Origin: Micromonospora chersina
Lineage (GTDB): Bacteria; Actinomycetota; Actinomycetes; Mycobacteriales; Micromonosporaceae
Direction of reading: 5' to 3'
NCBI RefSeq assembly: GCF_900091475.1
Contig: NZ_FMIB01000002.1
Location: 1,426,001 to 1,490,000 of the forward strand
DNA: 64,000 nucleotides
Below, piece after piece: positions 1-8,648 of this stretch; positions within the stretch are counted from its first letter, which is position 1, and every line of letters starts with the position of its first letter. A program made the position numbers and the translations under genes. The notes under the pieces were generated by a model, which saw only the letters and a program-made list of their open reading frames with translations, made no database searches and was not told where the DNA came from.

Positions 1-839
1 TCGGTCAGGTGCTCGGCGATGCGCTGGGCGGACCAGCGCAGGGTGGCCCGCCAGTGCGGATTGGCCCGGGCCGCGGCCACCCCGGCCGCCGGCGGGATGC
101 CGACCGCCGCGTACGCCCGCGGATTGACCAGGCGGCGGGTGATCGAGTACGCGGCCCGCCCGATCACCACCCGCGCGTAGGCCAGCTCCACCGGACCGGC
201 GGCCTCGACCTGACGGGCCAGCTCGTCCCGGGCGAACCGCACGTGCCGGGCCTCCTCGACCACGTGGATCCGGGACACCATCCGGATCAGCGGCTGGATC
301 GACTCGTCGGCCATGGCCTCCCGCTGGAACGCGTCGAGGATCTCCTCGGCGATGAGGATGGCCGCGTACATCCGCGGGCCGGTGGCGGTGGCCTTGAGCC
401 AGCGCCCGAGCAGGTGGTCGAACGGGTCCGCCCGGTAGACCGGGCAGCCCATGGCCTCGATGAGCCGACCGAACATGATGGAGTGCCGGCACTCGTCCGC
501 GACCTCGGTGAGCGCGTACTGGGCGTGCCGGCTGGTCGGGTCGGCGTCGTAGTAGTGCCGGATGAGCATCTGCATGAGGATCGTCTCGAACCACAGCCCC
601 GCGCTCGCCGCGCTGGCCACCTCGTGCTTGGTCAGCTCGACCCGCTGCTCCTCGATCAGCCCCTCCCACAGCGGCGTGCCGTAGAGGCTGCTGCGCTGCG
701 GCGGCATCCAGTACGCCCCGGGCACGTGGGGCGCCGACCAGTCGATGTCCACGACGGGGTCGTAGCTGGTGCGCACCGAGGCGGCAAGCAGGCGGGTGGC
801 CACGGCCTCGCGCGGGAATCCGGTCGGCGTCCCCTCCAT
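1..839 (-). CDS. AurF-family diiron oxygenase (partial, runs off left edge)
   Basis: Likely a non-heme diiron oxygenase of the AurF (p-aminobenzoate N-oxygenase) family. The visible 279 residues carry ligand-type residues with AurF-like spacing: Glu85, Glu116 and His119 (in ADECRH), Glu165/166, then His192, Glu196 and His199 (in HVVEEARH). The last trio repeats the H-x3-E-x2-H pattern of AurF. The ATG at 839 follows GGAGGGG. The 3' end lies outside the window. The gene is divergent from a TetR regulator, which probably controls it. The natural substrate cannot be told; many relatives are annotated only as diiron oxygenases of unknown substrate. Confidence 0.85.
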   Translation of the reverse strand, partial: MEGTPTGFPREAVATRLLAASVRTSYDPVVDIDWSAPHVPGAYWMPPQRSSLYGTPLWEGLIEEQRVELTKHEVASAASAGLWFETILMQMLIRHYYDADPTSRHAQYALTEVADECRHSIMFGRLIEAMGCPVYRADPFDHLLGRWLKATATGPRMYAAILIAEEILDAFQREAMADESIQPLIRMVSRIHVVEEARHVRFARDELARQVEAAGPVELAYARVVIGRAAYSITRRLVNPRAYAAVGIPPAAGVAAARANPHWRATLRWSAQRIAEHLT

Positions 840-855
840 GACCCCTCCAGTTGAC

Positions 856-876
856 GTAACTTCGAGTAACTGTTAC
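856..876. promoter_or_regulatory. Candidate TetR operator between oxygenase and regulator
   Basis: The 47-bp gap between the two divergent genes contains GTAAC at 856-860 and a GTAAC-T-GTTAC inverted repeat at 866-876. It is the most AT-rich piece in the area. Position and symmetry fit an operator for the adjacent TetR protein. This is inference from sequence only. Confidence 0.45.
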
Positions 877-886
877 GAGTGGTAGC

Positions 887-1603
887 ATGCGACGCACCTC
901 CACCGATGTCAATGCCCCGGACTCCCCGCCGGAGCCGCCGACGCCCCGGCGCACGGGCCGGCGGGACCGCTGGGCCGACCACCGCGAACAGCGGCGGCAG
1001 GAGCTGATCGGGGCCGCCGTGCAGGCGCTGCTGCGGCACGGGCCGACTGTCGACATGGACCAGGTGGCCGCCACGGCCGGGGTCAGCAAGCCGGTGCTCT
1101 ACCGCTACTTCGCCGACAAGGCGCAGCTCTGGCTGGCCGTCAGCGAGGTGGTGGCGGCCCGGGTCGTCGACACCATCGCCCCCGCCGTCGAACAGGTCCG
1201 CGAGGAACGGGCACTTGTCGAGGCGACCATCGACGCGTACCTGAGCGTCATCGAGTCCGAGCCGACGCTCTACCGGTTCCTGCTGCACGAGGCCGGGCAT
1301 CCCGGGATCCAGCAGGTGGTGGCCGGCACCAGCCGGCAGGTGGCGACCGGGCTGGCCCGGGTGATCGGCGACCGGCTGCGCGCGCTCGGCCTCGACGCCG
1401 GTCCCGCCGAACCGTGGGCGTACGGCCTCGTCGGCTTCGTGCAGTCCGTCGGCGACTGGTGGGCAACCCACGGCCAGCCGATCCGCCGGGCCGCGCTCAC
1501 CGAGTACCTGGCCACCCTGCTGTGGAGCGGCATCGAGGGCGTCCGGCGCGGCGCCGACCTGCCCCACGAACTGACCCGTGCGCACGAACGGATCGAGCGG
1601 TGA
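887..1603 (+). CDS. TetR/AcrR-family transcriptional regulator
   Basis: A 238-residue TetR-type repressor. After a basic, proline-rich N-terminal tail of about 35 residues comes the helix-turn-helix at about residues 56-80 (VDMDQVAATAGVSKPVLYRYF). A ligand-binding all-helical domain follows. It is transcribed away from the AurF-like oxygenase across a short gap with an inverted repeat, so autoregulation and control of the oxygenase are the natural inference. The ATG at 887 has no good Shine-Dalgarno; the DNA-binding domain would be intact with later starts too. Its stop codon overlaps the next gene's GTG, so the two form an operon. Confidence 0.9.
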   Translation: MRRTSTDVNAPDSPPEPPTPRRTGRRDRWADHREQRRQELIGAAVQALLRHGPTVDMDQVAATAGVSKPVLYRYFADKAQLWLAVSEVVAARVVDTIAPAVEQVREERALVEATIDAYLSVIESEPTLYRFLLHEAGHPGIQQVVAGTSRQVATGLARVIGDRLRALGLDAGPAEPWAYGLVGFVQSVGDWWATHGQPIRRAALTEYLATLLWSGIEGVRRGADLPHELTRAHERIER

Positions 1604-1875
1604 GCTGGCAGGGCACGGCGGAGATCGCCGGCGCCACGGTCCGGCTGCACGCCGGGGGCCGCTTTGAGCCGGTCGACGGGCGCTACCACTGGGCCGGGCG
1701 GATCGAGCCGGAGCCCCGGATGCTGCGCCTGCTCCGCTCCGGTCGGCGCGACGTCGAGGTCCGGGTCGGCGAGCGGGTCGTCCGGGGCCGGCTCGCCGAG
1801 GCCGACCCATGGGGCGGGGTACGCATCACCGGCGTCGGCGAGCCGCCCTGGCCGCCCGACGCGGACGAGGACTGA
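1600..1875 (+). CDS. DUF4873 domain protein
   Basis: A 91-residue protein starting at a GTG that overlaps the TetR stop (GTGA), so translation is probably coupled. The sequence reads as a small beta-rich domain with the hallmark DGRYHW segment and several VxVR/VRGRL strands, resembling DUF4873. That domain is known in actinobacteria, sometimes fused to flavin monooxygenases. Placement next to an oxygenase regulator suggests an accessory role in the same oxidation pathway, but no function is established. Family assignment is by eye. Confidence 0.65.
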   Translation: MSWQGTAEIAGATVRLHAGGRFEPVDGRYHWAGRIEPEPRMLRLLRSGRRDVEVRVGERVVRGRLAEADPWGGVRITGVGEPPWPPDADED

Positions 1876-1916
1876 CCGCCGGCCGACCCGGCGCGGACCG
1901 GCGTAGCGTGGGTCGG

Positions 1917-2552
1917 GTGACGCCGACCGCCACCGTGCTGCTGGTCTTCGGCCGCGGGGTGGTCGCGGGCGACGACGGCTACCGGCTCACCGCCGAGAGC
2001 GCCGCCCGGGTCCGGGCCGCGGTCGAGTACGTCCACGCACACGCCACCGAGTTCCGACGGGCCGCCGGGGCGCGCGTGGTGTTCACCGGCGGCTGGCCGC
2101 ACGGACCCGCCGGGGCGGCCGGCCCGCCGGCCGGGTCCCGGGAGGGCGAACTCATGCTGGCCCTGGCCCGCGCCGCCGGCCTCGACGGGTACGCCCGGCT
2201 GCACGCGGAGACCCGGTCCCGCACCACCCTCCAGAACCTCGCGCACACCGTCCAGGACGGACTGCTCGCCGGGCCGGTCTACACCCCGGCCCGGCCGCTC
2301 GGGCTGGTCTCCCACCCGTGGCACCTGCCCCGGATCCGGTTCCTCGCCGGCAAGGTGCTCGGCCTCACCGGCGCCACGCTGCTGGACGTGCCGGTGGCCG
2401 GCCCCGACCCGGTGCCCGCCCGGCGCGAGCGGGCCGCCCGGGCGGCCAGCCGTCTCTGCTACCTCGGCCTGCGCACGCCGGAGACGCTGCTGCGCCGGGA
2501 ACGCCACCTGGCCAGGTCGGCGGAACGCCTGGCCGCGCTGTTCCGCCGCTGA
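1917..2552 (+). CDS. YdcF/ElyC-like (DUF218) protein
   Basis: A 211-residue protein of the DUF218 superfamily. It has an N-terminal hydrophobic strand with VFGRG, then FTGG, an acidic GE, and the family signature E-x4-T-x2-N in ETRSRTTLQN. Relatives include SanA, ElyC and YdcF, implicated in envelope or vancomycin-related phenotypes in enterobacteria; the chemistry is unknown. This version lacks a clear membrane anchor and looks cytosolic. I chose GTG 1917 because TAGCGT at 1904-1909 lies 7 nt upstream, consistent with a leaderless message. Longer in-frame starts would run into the preceding gene. Confidence 0.75.
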   Translation: MTPTATVLLVFGRGVVAGDDGYRLTAESAARVRAAVEYVHAHATEFRRAAGARVVFTGGWPHGPAGAAGPPAGSREGELMLALARAAGLDGYARLHAETRSRTTLQNLAHTVQDGLLAGPVYTPARPLGLVSHPWHLPRIRFLAGKVLGLTGATLLDVPVAGPDPVPARRERAARAASRLCYLGLRTPETLLRRERHLARSAERLAALFRR

Positions 2553-2673
2553 CCACGATGGATCCTCCACCGCTGACCGGGTGGATTCGCCGGCCGCCGG
2601 CACGGGTAAGGACGGACCTCGATCGGCCCCGGTGAGCGGGGCCGGCGGGCGACGGGTCATCCCGGGAGGTTCC

Positions 2674-3432
2674 ATGATCGTGCTGGTGCCGGTGTACCGA
2701 CCCGGGGACCGCCTGCCGCGGCTCGTCGACGACCTCACCACGGCGCTGCCCGCGGCGCACGTGCTGATCGTCGACGACGGCAGCGGCCCGACCGCGGCCG
2801 GCGTGCTCGCGGCGGCCCGCGACCGCGGGGCCACCGTGCTGCGGCGCCGGGTCAACCGGGGCAAGGGTGTGGTGCTGAAGACCGGGTTCCGGTACGTCTC
2901 GCGCCACCACCCGGGGCGCGACGTGGTGTGCGTGGACGCCGACGGGCAGCACCTGATCCCGGACGTCGTCCGGGTCGCCGACCGGATGCGCGAGACCGGC
3001 GCGCTGACGCTGGGCGTCCGCCGGTTCGACGGTGAGGTGCCGCTGCGCAGCCGGTTCGGCAACGTGCTGACCCGGGCCGCGTTCCACCTCGCCACCGGTC
3101 GTCGAGTCCAGGACACCCAGACCGGGCTGCGAGCGTACCCGGCCGGGCTGCTCGGCTGGCTCCGGACCGTGCCGGGCGAGCGGTTCGAGTACGAGATGAA
3201 CGTGCTGCTGCACGCCTCCCGGGCCGGCCGCCCGATCGAGCAGGTTCCCATCGTCACCCACTACCAGGGCGGCTCGTCGCACTTCTCCTCGCTGGCCGAC
3301 TCGGCGCGGATCTACGGGCCACTGGTCCGGTTCGCCGCCGCCCGGCTGCTCGCGCCGGGGCGGGACTCCGGCGACCCCGCGCCGGCGGAGGTCACGTCGT
3401 CGCGTCCCACACCTGCGACTCGAACTCCCTGA
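2674..3432 (+). CDS. Family 2 glycosyltransferase (dolichyl-phosphate mannosyltransferase-like)
   Basis: A GT-A fold glycosyltransferase of 252 residues. It starts with MIVLVPVYRP, has VDDGSG at 33-38 (nucleotide binding) and a DxD metal motif at 88-90 in VDADGQH. A later QDTQTGLRAY and RFEYEMN stretch is typical of polyprenyl-phosphate sugar transferases of the DPM1/DPMS type. No membrane segments are visible, so the enzyme would act at the cytoplasmic face. The ATG is preceded by GGGAGGT. Its 3' end overlaps the convergent SDR gene by 41 bp. Donor and acceptor are not predictable. Confidence 0.85.
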   Translation: MIVLVPVYRPGDRLPRLVDDLTTALPAAHVLIVDDGSGPTAAGVLAAARDRGATVLRRRVNRGKGVVLKTGFRYVSRHHPGRDVVCVDADGQHLIPDVVRVADRMRETGALTLGVRRFDGEVPLRSRFGNVLTRAAFHLATGRRVQDTQTGLRAYPAGLLGWLRTVPGERFEYEMNVLLHASRAGRPIEQVPIVTHYQGGSSHFSSLADSARIYGPLVRFAAARLLAPGRDSGDPAPAEVTSSRPTPATRTP

Positions 3433-4165
3433 GCTGCCCCCGGATCTCCTCTGGGTACGCCGTCCGGAAGGGGTGCCGGTCGGCCGGGATCACCCGGACC
3501 ATCTCGTCGACCATCTCCGCCGGGTCGCGCTGGTGCTCCAGGTAGTCGTCGAAGTCGGGCCGGTCCAGCAGGGCGGTCGAGGAGTCCCACCACTGGAACA
3601 TCGCCTCGACGCCGGTGTCGTTGTACCCGGTCCGGTAGGGGCCGGGGTTGACGACGGCGACCCGGACGCCGCGCGGCTCCAGCTCGCCCTTCATGGCCCA
3701 CGCGAGGGCCTCGATGGCGTGCTTCGTGGCGGCGTAGGCGCCGACCCACGGCCGGGTCCGGATGCCGACCGCGGAGGACACCCAGACGACCTTGCCCGCA
3801 CCCCGCTCCAGCATCGGCGGCACCAGGTCCTGCACGAGGTGCAGGTGCCCGAAGACGTTCACCTCGAAGGAGCGGCGGACCCGGTCCATCGGGATCTCCA
3901 CCACCGACCCCGCCTCCTGGACGCCCGCGTTGAGCACCAGGACGTCCACCCGGTGGCGCCGGGCGTACGCGCGGTCGGCCGGGTCGGTGACGTCGAGCTT
4001 GATCGCGTCGAGGCGCACCCCGGCCCGCTCGGCCTCGGCGCGCAGCTCGCGTACCTGGGGCCAGATCTCGGCGCCCGCGACGACGTGGTGGCCGGCGCGG
4101 GCCAGCCCGAGCGCGGCGCCCCGGCCGAGCCCGCTGCCGGCCCCGGTGATCAGGATGTCGGCCAC
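3392..4165 (-). CDS. Short-chain dehydrogenase/reductase (SDR)
   Basis: A 257-residue classical SDR. It has the TGAGSGLGRG nucleotide-binding motif at 7-16, NAG at 79-81, Asn103, Ser130/131, and the catalytic Tyr144/Lys148 in YAATK. The cofactor is NAD(P)(H); the substrate is unknown. It starts only 4 bp after the stop of the L36 gene, so both are probably on one transcript. Its tail overlaps the convergent glycosyltransferase gene. Confidence 0.9.
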   Translation of the reverse strand: MADILITGAGSGLGRGAALGLARAGHHVVAGAEIWPQVRELRAEAERAGVRLDAIKLDVTDPADRAYARRHRVDVLVLNAGVQEAGSVVEIPMDRVRRSFEVNVFGHLHLVQDLVPPMLERGAGKVVWVSSAVGIRTRPWVGAYAATKHAIEALAWAMKGELEPRGVRVAVVNPGPYRTGYNDTGVEAMFQWWDSSTALLDRPDFDDYLEHQRDPAEMVDEMVRVIPADRHPFRTAYPEEIRGQLREFESQVWDATT

Positions 4166-4169
4166 CCGG

Positions 4170-4292
4170 TCAGCCCTGCCGGGCCTTCTGCCGGGGATCC
4201 GCCTTGTTGAGCACGAAGACCTTGCCCCGGCGGCGTACCACGATCGAGTTGGCCTTGCGCTTCAGCGCGCGCAGGGAGCTTCGGACCTTCAT
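4170..4292 (-). CDS. rpmJ: 50S ribosomal protein L36, cysteine-free (zinc-independent) paralogue
   Basis: A 40-residue L36 protein beginning [16 protein letters not shown] and containing [19 protein letters not shown]. It lacks the zinc-binding Cys/His set of the primary L36, so it is the C- form. In other bacteria such paralogues replace the zinc form when zinc is scarce, under Zur control. A good ribosome binding site (GGAGGT) precedes the ATG. I could not find a convincing Zur box upstream. The gene leads into an SDR gene with a 4-bp gap, which is unusual for this paralogue. Confidence 0.93.
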   Translation of the reverse strand: MKVRSSLRALKRKANSIVVRRRGKVFVLNKADPRQKARQG

Positions 4293-4365
4293 CCCGCACC
4301 TCCGTTCCCGGTGGTTCCCCCGTTCGGGGTCGCGTACCCGCCGGGGCCGCTGTCATGCGCGGGAG

Positions 4366-4397
4366 CCGGGGGCGGCGGGTTCCCCCGCCGCCCCCGG
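4366..4397 (-). terminator. Strong hairpin after the beta-helix gene
   Basis: A perfect 14-bp GC stem (4366-4379 with 4384-4397) and a TTCC loop lie 5 bp past the stop of the upstream minus-strand gene. There is no T-run, as is usual for high-GC actinobacterial terminators. Confidence 0.7.
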
Positions 4398-4402
4398 TCC
4401 GG

Positions 4403-6988
4403 TCAGGGGTAGCTGACCAGGTTCACCGGCACGGTGTCCGTGCCCTGCGCGGTGCCTCCGGTGTCGTTGATGACGTGGGTGATCGATCCGTTGCCGCCCA
4501 GCGAGACGGTGAGCAGGCTGTGGAACTTCACGCCGGACTTGATGGGCGCTTCGAAGCTGTGGTACGCGGCGATCGTCGGGTCGACGTTGAAGTAGCAGTA
4601 GCTGCCCATCCCCCAGCCCTCGAACGTGCTGACCGCGTCGGCGACCTTCACGGCGGCGTAACCGACCCGCGAGCCGTTCATCCAGGCCGACGCGCTCGGC
4701 GGGTCGTACGGCAGCTCGTTCTGGAAGAAGATGATGCGCCCGTTGTTGCCGTTCCAGATCACCTCGTGCTTCTGGTAGTGCTCGACGAACAGGCCGAGCC
4801 CGGTGACGTTGTTGCCGTTGACGATGAGGCCGGTGTCGGCGGTGTTCACGGTCCAGCCGATGCCGGTGCCGTGGTCGCCGCGCCACGCCCAGATGTGGTC
4901 GATGAGGGCGTCGTTCTGGTTGACGACCAGGCTGGTGGTGGCCTTGCCCGCGCCGGCGCCGCCGATGCGGAAGAAGACGTCCTGGATGGAGGTCGGGTTG
5001 GCGGCGTGGCTCGCGGTCGAGCCGGCCGTGCCGACCTGGAGCAGCACCGGCGAGTTGGTCGGGCCGGCGTCGAAGAGCAGACCGGCCAGCCGGACGCCGT
5101 CGACGTCGGCGACCGTCATGGGGGTGACCCCGTTCTGCGGGATCAGCGTCGGGTAGCCGATGCCGAGCACCACGGTGCCCGGGCGGGTGACCGTGATGGT
5201 CTGGCTGACCGGGTAGATGCCGGGGGTGAAGAGCAGGTTTAGGCCCTGGGCCAGGGCCGCGTTGATGGTGGCGGCGGAGTCGCCCGGCTTGGCGACGTAG
5301 AACTGGCTCAGCGGCACCGAGGTGCCGGGCGTGGCGCCGCCCAGCCAGGACGCGCCGCTGGCGTTGGTGCGGGTGGACGGGACGAAGACCTGGTAGGTGC
5401 CGCTGCCGTCGAGGTAGAGGTAGGGGATGTCGCGGCTGACCGGCGTCTGCGCCAGGGTGGTGTACGCCGGGTTGGGGAAGCTGGTGGCCGGCGCGCCGAC
5501 CACACCCGAGTTGGTCACGTTCCACACGGCGTTGAGGTAGCCGCCGACGTTGCTGTCCCGGGTGTACCACTGCTGCTGCGAGTACGGCTGGACGACGCCG
5601 GTGACCCGGCTGTCGGCGATGTAGCCGCCGCTGGCCCAGCCGTAGCCGTTGGGGGCCAGGTTGAGGTCGCCCTGGATGTCCATGCGGCGGAACGGCGCGG
5701 CCTGCGAGACGGCCCACCGGGTGAACCCGGCCGACGGGAAGACCTGCATGTTGGACGCCGAGCGCCAGAAGTTCTGGGTGGCGTTGCCGTTGAACCAGCC
5801 GGCGTCGACCGTGACATCGCCGTGGATGCGGACGTCGCCGGGATTCCGGCCGAGCCCCATGATCGAGGTGTAGAAGCCGATCTGGGCGTTGATGCCGGAG
5901 TAGTCGCCCGGCTTGAACATGAGGGCGTACCGCTGGGTGCCGAACTGGTTCGACTCCTGGGTGCGGAAGACCGCGTCGAGCTGGCTCTGGATGCTGGCGC
6001 TCGACATCGACGGGTCGAAGGTGAGCACGTTCGGGCCGAGCGACCCGCCGCCCGGGATGGTGCCGCCGCCGGTGGTGTTCACGGTGAGCTCCCAGAGCGA
6101 GTATCCCCAGCCGGTGGCCCGGGTGGTGCCGTACATCCGAAGGTAGCGTCCGGAGCCGCTGACGGTGAGGGTGTCGGTCCCGCCGTCGCCGGTGGTGGTG
6201 GCGTACACGGTGGTCCAGGCGGCGCCGTCGGTAGAGGTCTGGATCTGGTACGCGCGGCCGTAGGCGGCCTCCCAGTTCAGCACGACCCGGCAGAGGGTAC
6301 GGACGCTGCCGAGGTCGACCTGGAGCCACTGCGGGTCGCTCGCGGCGCTGGCCCAGCGGGTGCTCGTGCTGCCGTCCACCGCCGCCGCGGCGGGGGTGCC
6401 GGCGTTCTCGGTGGACGAGGCGGTGGCGGGCCGGCCCTGTGCCGCGTTGGTCGCGGTGTCGCAGCCGGTGCCGCCGCCGGTGCTGCCGTAGACCTGGAAC
6501 TCCCACAGCGAGTAGCCGTACGCGGTGGCCCGGGCGGTCCCGGTCATCCGCACGTAGCGGCCGGTGCCGCTGACCGTGAGGTCGTCGGTGCCCCCGTCAC
6601 CGGCCGCGGTGCTGAAGACGGTGGTCCAGGTGGTGCCGTCCGTGGAGGTCTGGACCTGGTAGGACCGGGCGTACGCGGCCTCCCACACCAGGGTGACCCG
6701 GGAGACGGTGGCCGTGGCGCCCAGGTCGACCTGGATCCACTGGGGATCGGTGAACGCGCTGGACCAGCGGGTGCCGGTGTCCCCGTCGGTGGCGTTGCCG
6801 GCCGGGGTGCCGGCGTTCTCCACCGAGGAGGCGGTGGTGGGCCGGCCCTGCGAGATCAGCGGGTCGGCCGCCCGGACCGGGGACGGCGGGGCCACCAGCG
6901 CCACCGTGGCGAGCAGCGTGGCGAGCACGGCGAGCAGCCGGCGCAGTGGCGGGCGGGGTGGACTGAGGTGCGGCGGGACGGGTGACAT
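4403..6988 (-). CDS. Secreted double-discoidin (F5/8 C) beta-helix protein
   Basis: An 861-residue secreted protein. A signal peptide covers about residues 1-40 (twin-Arg-poor, basic start, hydrophobic core, VRA-AD cleavage). Two tandem F5/8-type C/CBM32-like domains follow at about 43-170 and 180-310; each has the TDGDTGTRW/VDGSTSTRW and QVDLG motifs. A Gly-rich linker leads to a long C-terminal region (325-861) with repeated short strands typical of a right-handed beta-helix, as in GH55 or pectate-lyase-like enzymes. Relatives are often misnamed adenylyl cyclase. It probably binds and cleaves an extracellular polysaccharide, but the substrate is not identifiable. The ATG has GGAG upstream. 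Confidence 0.8.
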   Translation of the reverse strand: MSPVPPHLSPPRPPLRRLLAVLATLLATVALVAPPSPVRAADPLISQGRPTTASSVENAGTPAGNATDGDTGTRWSSAFTDPQWIQVDLGATATVSRVTLVWEAAYARSYQVQTSTDGTTWTTVFSTAAGDGGTDDLTVSGTGRYVRMTGTARATAYGYSLWEFQVYGSTGGGTGCDTATNAAQGRPATASSTENAGTPAAAAVDGSTSTRWASAASDPQWLQVDLGSVRTLCRVVLNWEAAYGRAYQIQTSTDGAAWTTVYATTTGDGGTDTLTVSGSGRYLRMYGTTRATGWGYSLWELTVNTTGGGTIPGGGSLGPNVLTFDPSMSSASIQSQLDAVFRTQESNQFGTQRYALMFKPGDYSGINAQIGFYTSIMGLGRNPGDVRIHGDVTVDAGWFNGNATQNFWRSASNMQVFPSAGFTRWAVSQAAPFRRMDIQGDLNLAPNGYGWASGGYIADSRVTGVVQPYSQQQWYTRDSNVGGYLNAVWNVTNSGVVGAPATSFPNPAYTTLAQTPVSRDIPYLYLDGSGTYQVFVPSTRTNASGASWLGGATPGTSVPLSQFYVAKPGDSAATINAALAQGLNLLFTPGIYPVSQTITVTRPGTVVLGIGYPTLIPQNGVTPMTVADVDGVRLAGLLFDAGPTNSPVLLQVGTAGSTASHAANPTSIQDVFFRIGGAGAGKATTSLVVNQNDALIDHIWAWRGDHGTGIGWTVNTADTGLIVNGNNVTGLGLFVEHYQKHEVIWNGNNGRIIFFQNELPYDPPSASAWMNGSRVGYAAVKVADAVSTFEGWGMGSYCYFNVDPTIAAYHSFEAPIKSGVKFHSLLTVSLGGNGSITHVINDTGGTAQGTDTVPVNLVSYP

Positions 6989-7167
6989 GGGCGTCTCCGG
7001 GGGCGGGGGTGGTGGGGAACGGGACGGCGGACGGGTTTCCGGCGTGTTGCGGTCACCCGCCCGTTCCCGCTGGACCCTTCCTCCGGGAAGTGGCGCATGT
7101 CAATTCTTCGAACCCTTGCGCGAGGCTTTTTTCGCGTCTTGTGAAAAGTCCGGAACTAAGCGCGGGA

Positions 7168-7196
7168 GCGGCCGCCGGGGTGGGCCCGGCGGCCGC
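7168..7196 (-). terminator. Hairpin after the esterase gene
   Basis: A perfect 12-bp stem (7168-7179 with 7185-7196) and a 5-nt loop lie 9 bp downstream of the esterase stop. The rest of 6989-7205 holds no gene. It includes an AT-richer patch around 7100-7160 that probably carries the promoter of the beta-helix gene. Confidence 0.65.
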
Positions 7197-7205
7197 CGCT
7201 CGGCG

Positions 7206-8540
7206 TCAGGCGACCGCGCAGGCGGTGCCGTTGAGGGTGAAGGAGGTGGGCTTGCCGGTGTTACCGGTGTGCGTGGCCTGGAAGCCGATGTCCACCGAGC
7301 CGTTCGGCGCGATGGTCCCGTTGTAGGAGACGTTGCGGGCGGTCACCGCCCCGCTGGTCGGTGCGTACGTGGCGTTCCAGCCGTTGGTGACCGTCTGACC
7401 GGCGGGCAGGGTGAAGGCGAGGCTCCAGCCGTTGACCGCCGTGGCGGCGGTGTTGGTGATCGTGACGGACGCGGTCAGCCCGGTGTTCCACGCGTTCACC
7501 GCGTACGCCACGCGACACCCGCCCGACGGCGGCGGCGTGCTCGGCGGCGGCGTGGTGGGCGGCGGCGTCGTGGGCGGGGCGCTGGTCGGCGGCGGGCTCG
7601 TGGGCGGCGTGCTGGTGTCCAGGCCGAAGAACCGCACCGCCTGGGCCGCGTCGACCGGCAGGTTGTGCGAGACGCCCTGCATGCTGATCGCCTCGACCGT
7701 GGCGGTGCCACCGGTGCCGCCGTACCGGGTCCGGGTGTAGCCGGACTGCGGGCTGTCGGTGTACGCCGGCGTCTGGCTCAGCCCGTTGACGTTCGTCCAC
7801 TGCTTGATCTCTTCGGTGAAGTTCGGGTAGCGCAGGGTCTCGTCGTTGGTCCCGTGCCAGAGCTGCATCCGGGGCCGCCGCCCGCTGTATCCCGGGTAGG
7901 CGTTGCGGACCAGGTCACCCCACTGCTGCGGGGTCTTCACGACCTGGCCGTTGGCGCACTCGCTGTTCCACTCCGACCCGTTGGTGGTGGCGAAGCAGCC
8001 GAAGGGCACGCCGGCGAACGCCGCGCCCGCGCTGAACACGTCGGGGTAGTCCCCGAGCAGCACGTTTGTCATCATGGCGCCGGACGAGACGCCGGTGGCG
8101 AAGATGCGGTCGGCGTCGACGGGGTAGCGCTGCCGCACGTAGTCCACCATCGACTTGATGCCCACCGGGTCGCTGCCGCCGTCGCGGCGCAGCGCCTGCG
8201 GCGAGGAGACGTCGAAGCACTGGCTGCTCCGGGTCACCGACGGGTAGACGACGAGGTAGCCGTACCGGTCGGCCAGCGCGGCGAACTGGGTGCCGGAGTA
8301 CATGGCCGGCCCGGAGCCGGTGCAGTAGTGGTTGACCACGAGCAGCCCGGGCCGCGCCGCGACGGTGTTCGGGACGTACAGGTACATGCGCAGGTTGCTC
8401 GGGTTGGCGCCGAAGTTCGTCACCTCGGTCAGCGCGGCCGCGGCGGCGGGGCCGGGGGCGGTGAGCGCGGCCAGGGCGGCCAGCCCGGCGGCGACCACGG
8501 CGGCGCCGAGCAGCCGGAATCTTCTCCTTCTGGGCAGCAT
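7206..8540 (-). CDS. Secreted CE1-type esterase (PHB depolymerase/acetylxylan esterase family) with CBM2
   Basis: A 444-residue secreted esterase. Signal peptide 1-36 (ends AAAA), alpha/beta-hydrolase domain about 37-307, Pro/Thr/Ser linker 310-340, family 2 cellulose-binding module 341-444. The triad is visible as Ser152 in GVSSG, Asp233 in HGTNDE and His292 in GVSHNLP. Architecture and family fit an acetylxylan or feruloyl esterase acting on plant cell walls; PHB depolymerase is the alternative. The catalytic domain plus CBM2 favours plant polysaccharide. It is a single gene with hairpins downstream and palindromes upstream. Confidence 0.9.
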   Translation of the reverse strand: MLPRRRRFRLLGAAVVAAGLAALAALTAPGPAAAAALTEVTNFGANPSNLRMYLYVPNTVAARPGLLVVNHYCTGSGPAMYSGTQFAALADRYGYLVVYPSVTRSSQCFDVSSPQALRRDGGSDPVGIKSMVDYVRQRYPVDADRIFATGVSSGAMMTNVLLGDYPDVFSAGAAFAGVPFGCFATTNGSEWNSECANGQVVKTPQQWGDLVRNAYPGYSGRRPRMQLWHGTNDETLRYPNFTEEIKQWTNVNGLSQTPAYTDSPQSGYTRTRYGGTGGTATVEAISMQGVSHNLPVDAAQAVRFFGLDTSTPPTSPPPTSAPPTTPPPTTPPPSTPPPSGGCRVAYAVNAWNTGLTASVTITNTAATAVNGWSLAFTLPAGQTVTNGWNATYAPTSGAVTARNVSYNGTIAPNGSVDIGFQATHTGNTGKPTSFTLNGTACAVA

Positions 8541-8648
8541 GGCATCTCCTCAGGTGGTGGGGACGCCGCGCAGGGCAGGCGCGCCCGCGGCGTGCTCGCC
8601 GGCGAGGCGCCTACGACGGCGGCCCGGACCCTCGGAGACGAGATAGAC

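Noticed and set aside
4293..4365. Search for a Zur operator before the L36 paralogue
   Set aside because: The region is GC-rich with no recognisable Zur palindrome.
4353..6506. A 717-codon minus-strand frame overlapping the beta-helix gene
   Set aside because: It is the +1 frame of the real gene; the translation is Arg/His/Gly-rich without domains.
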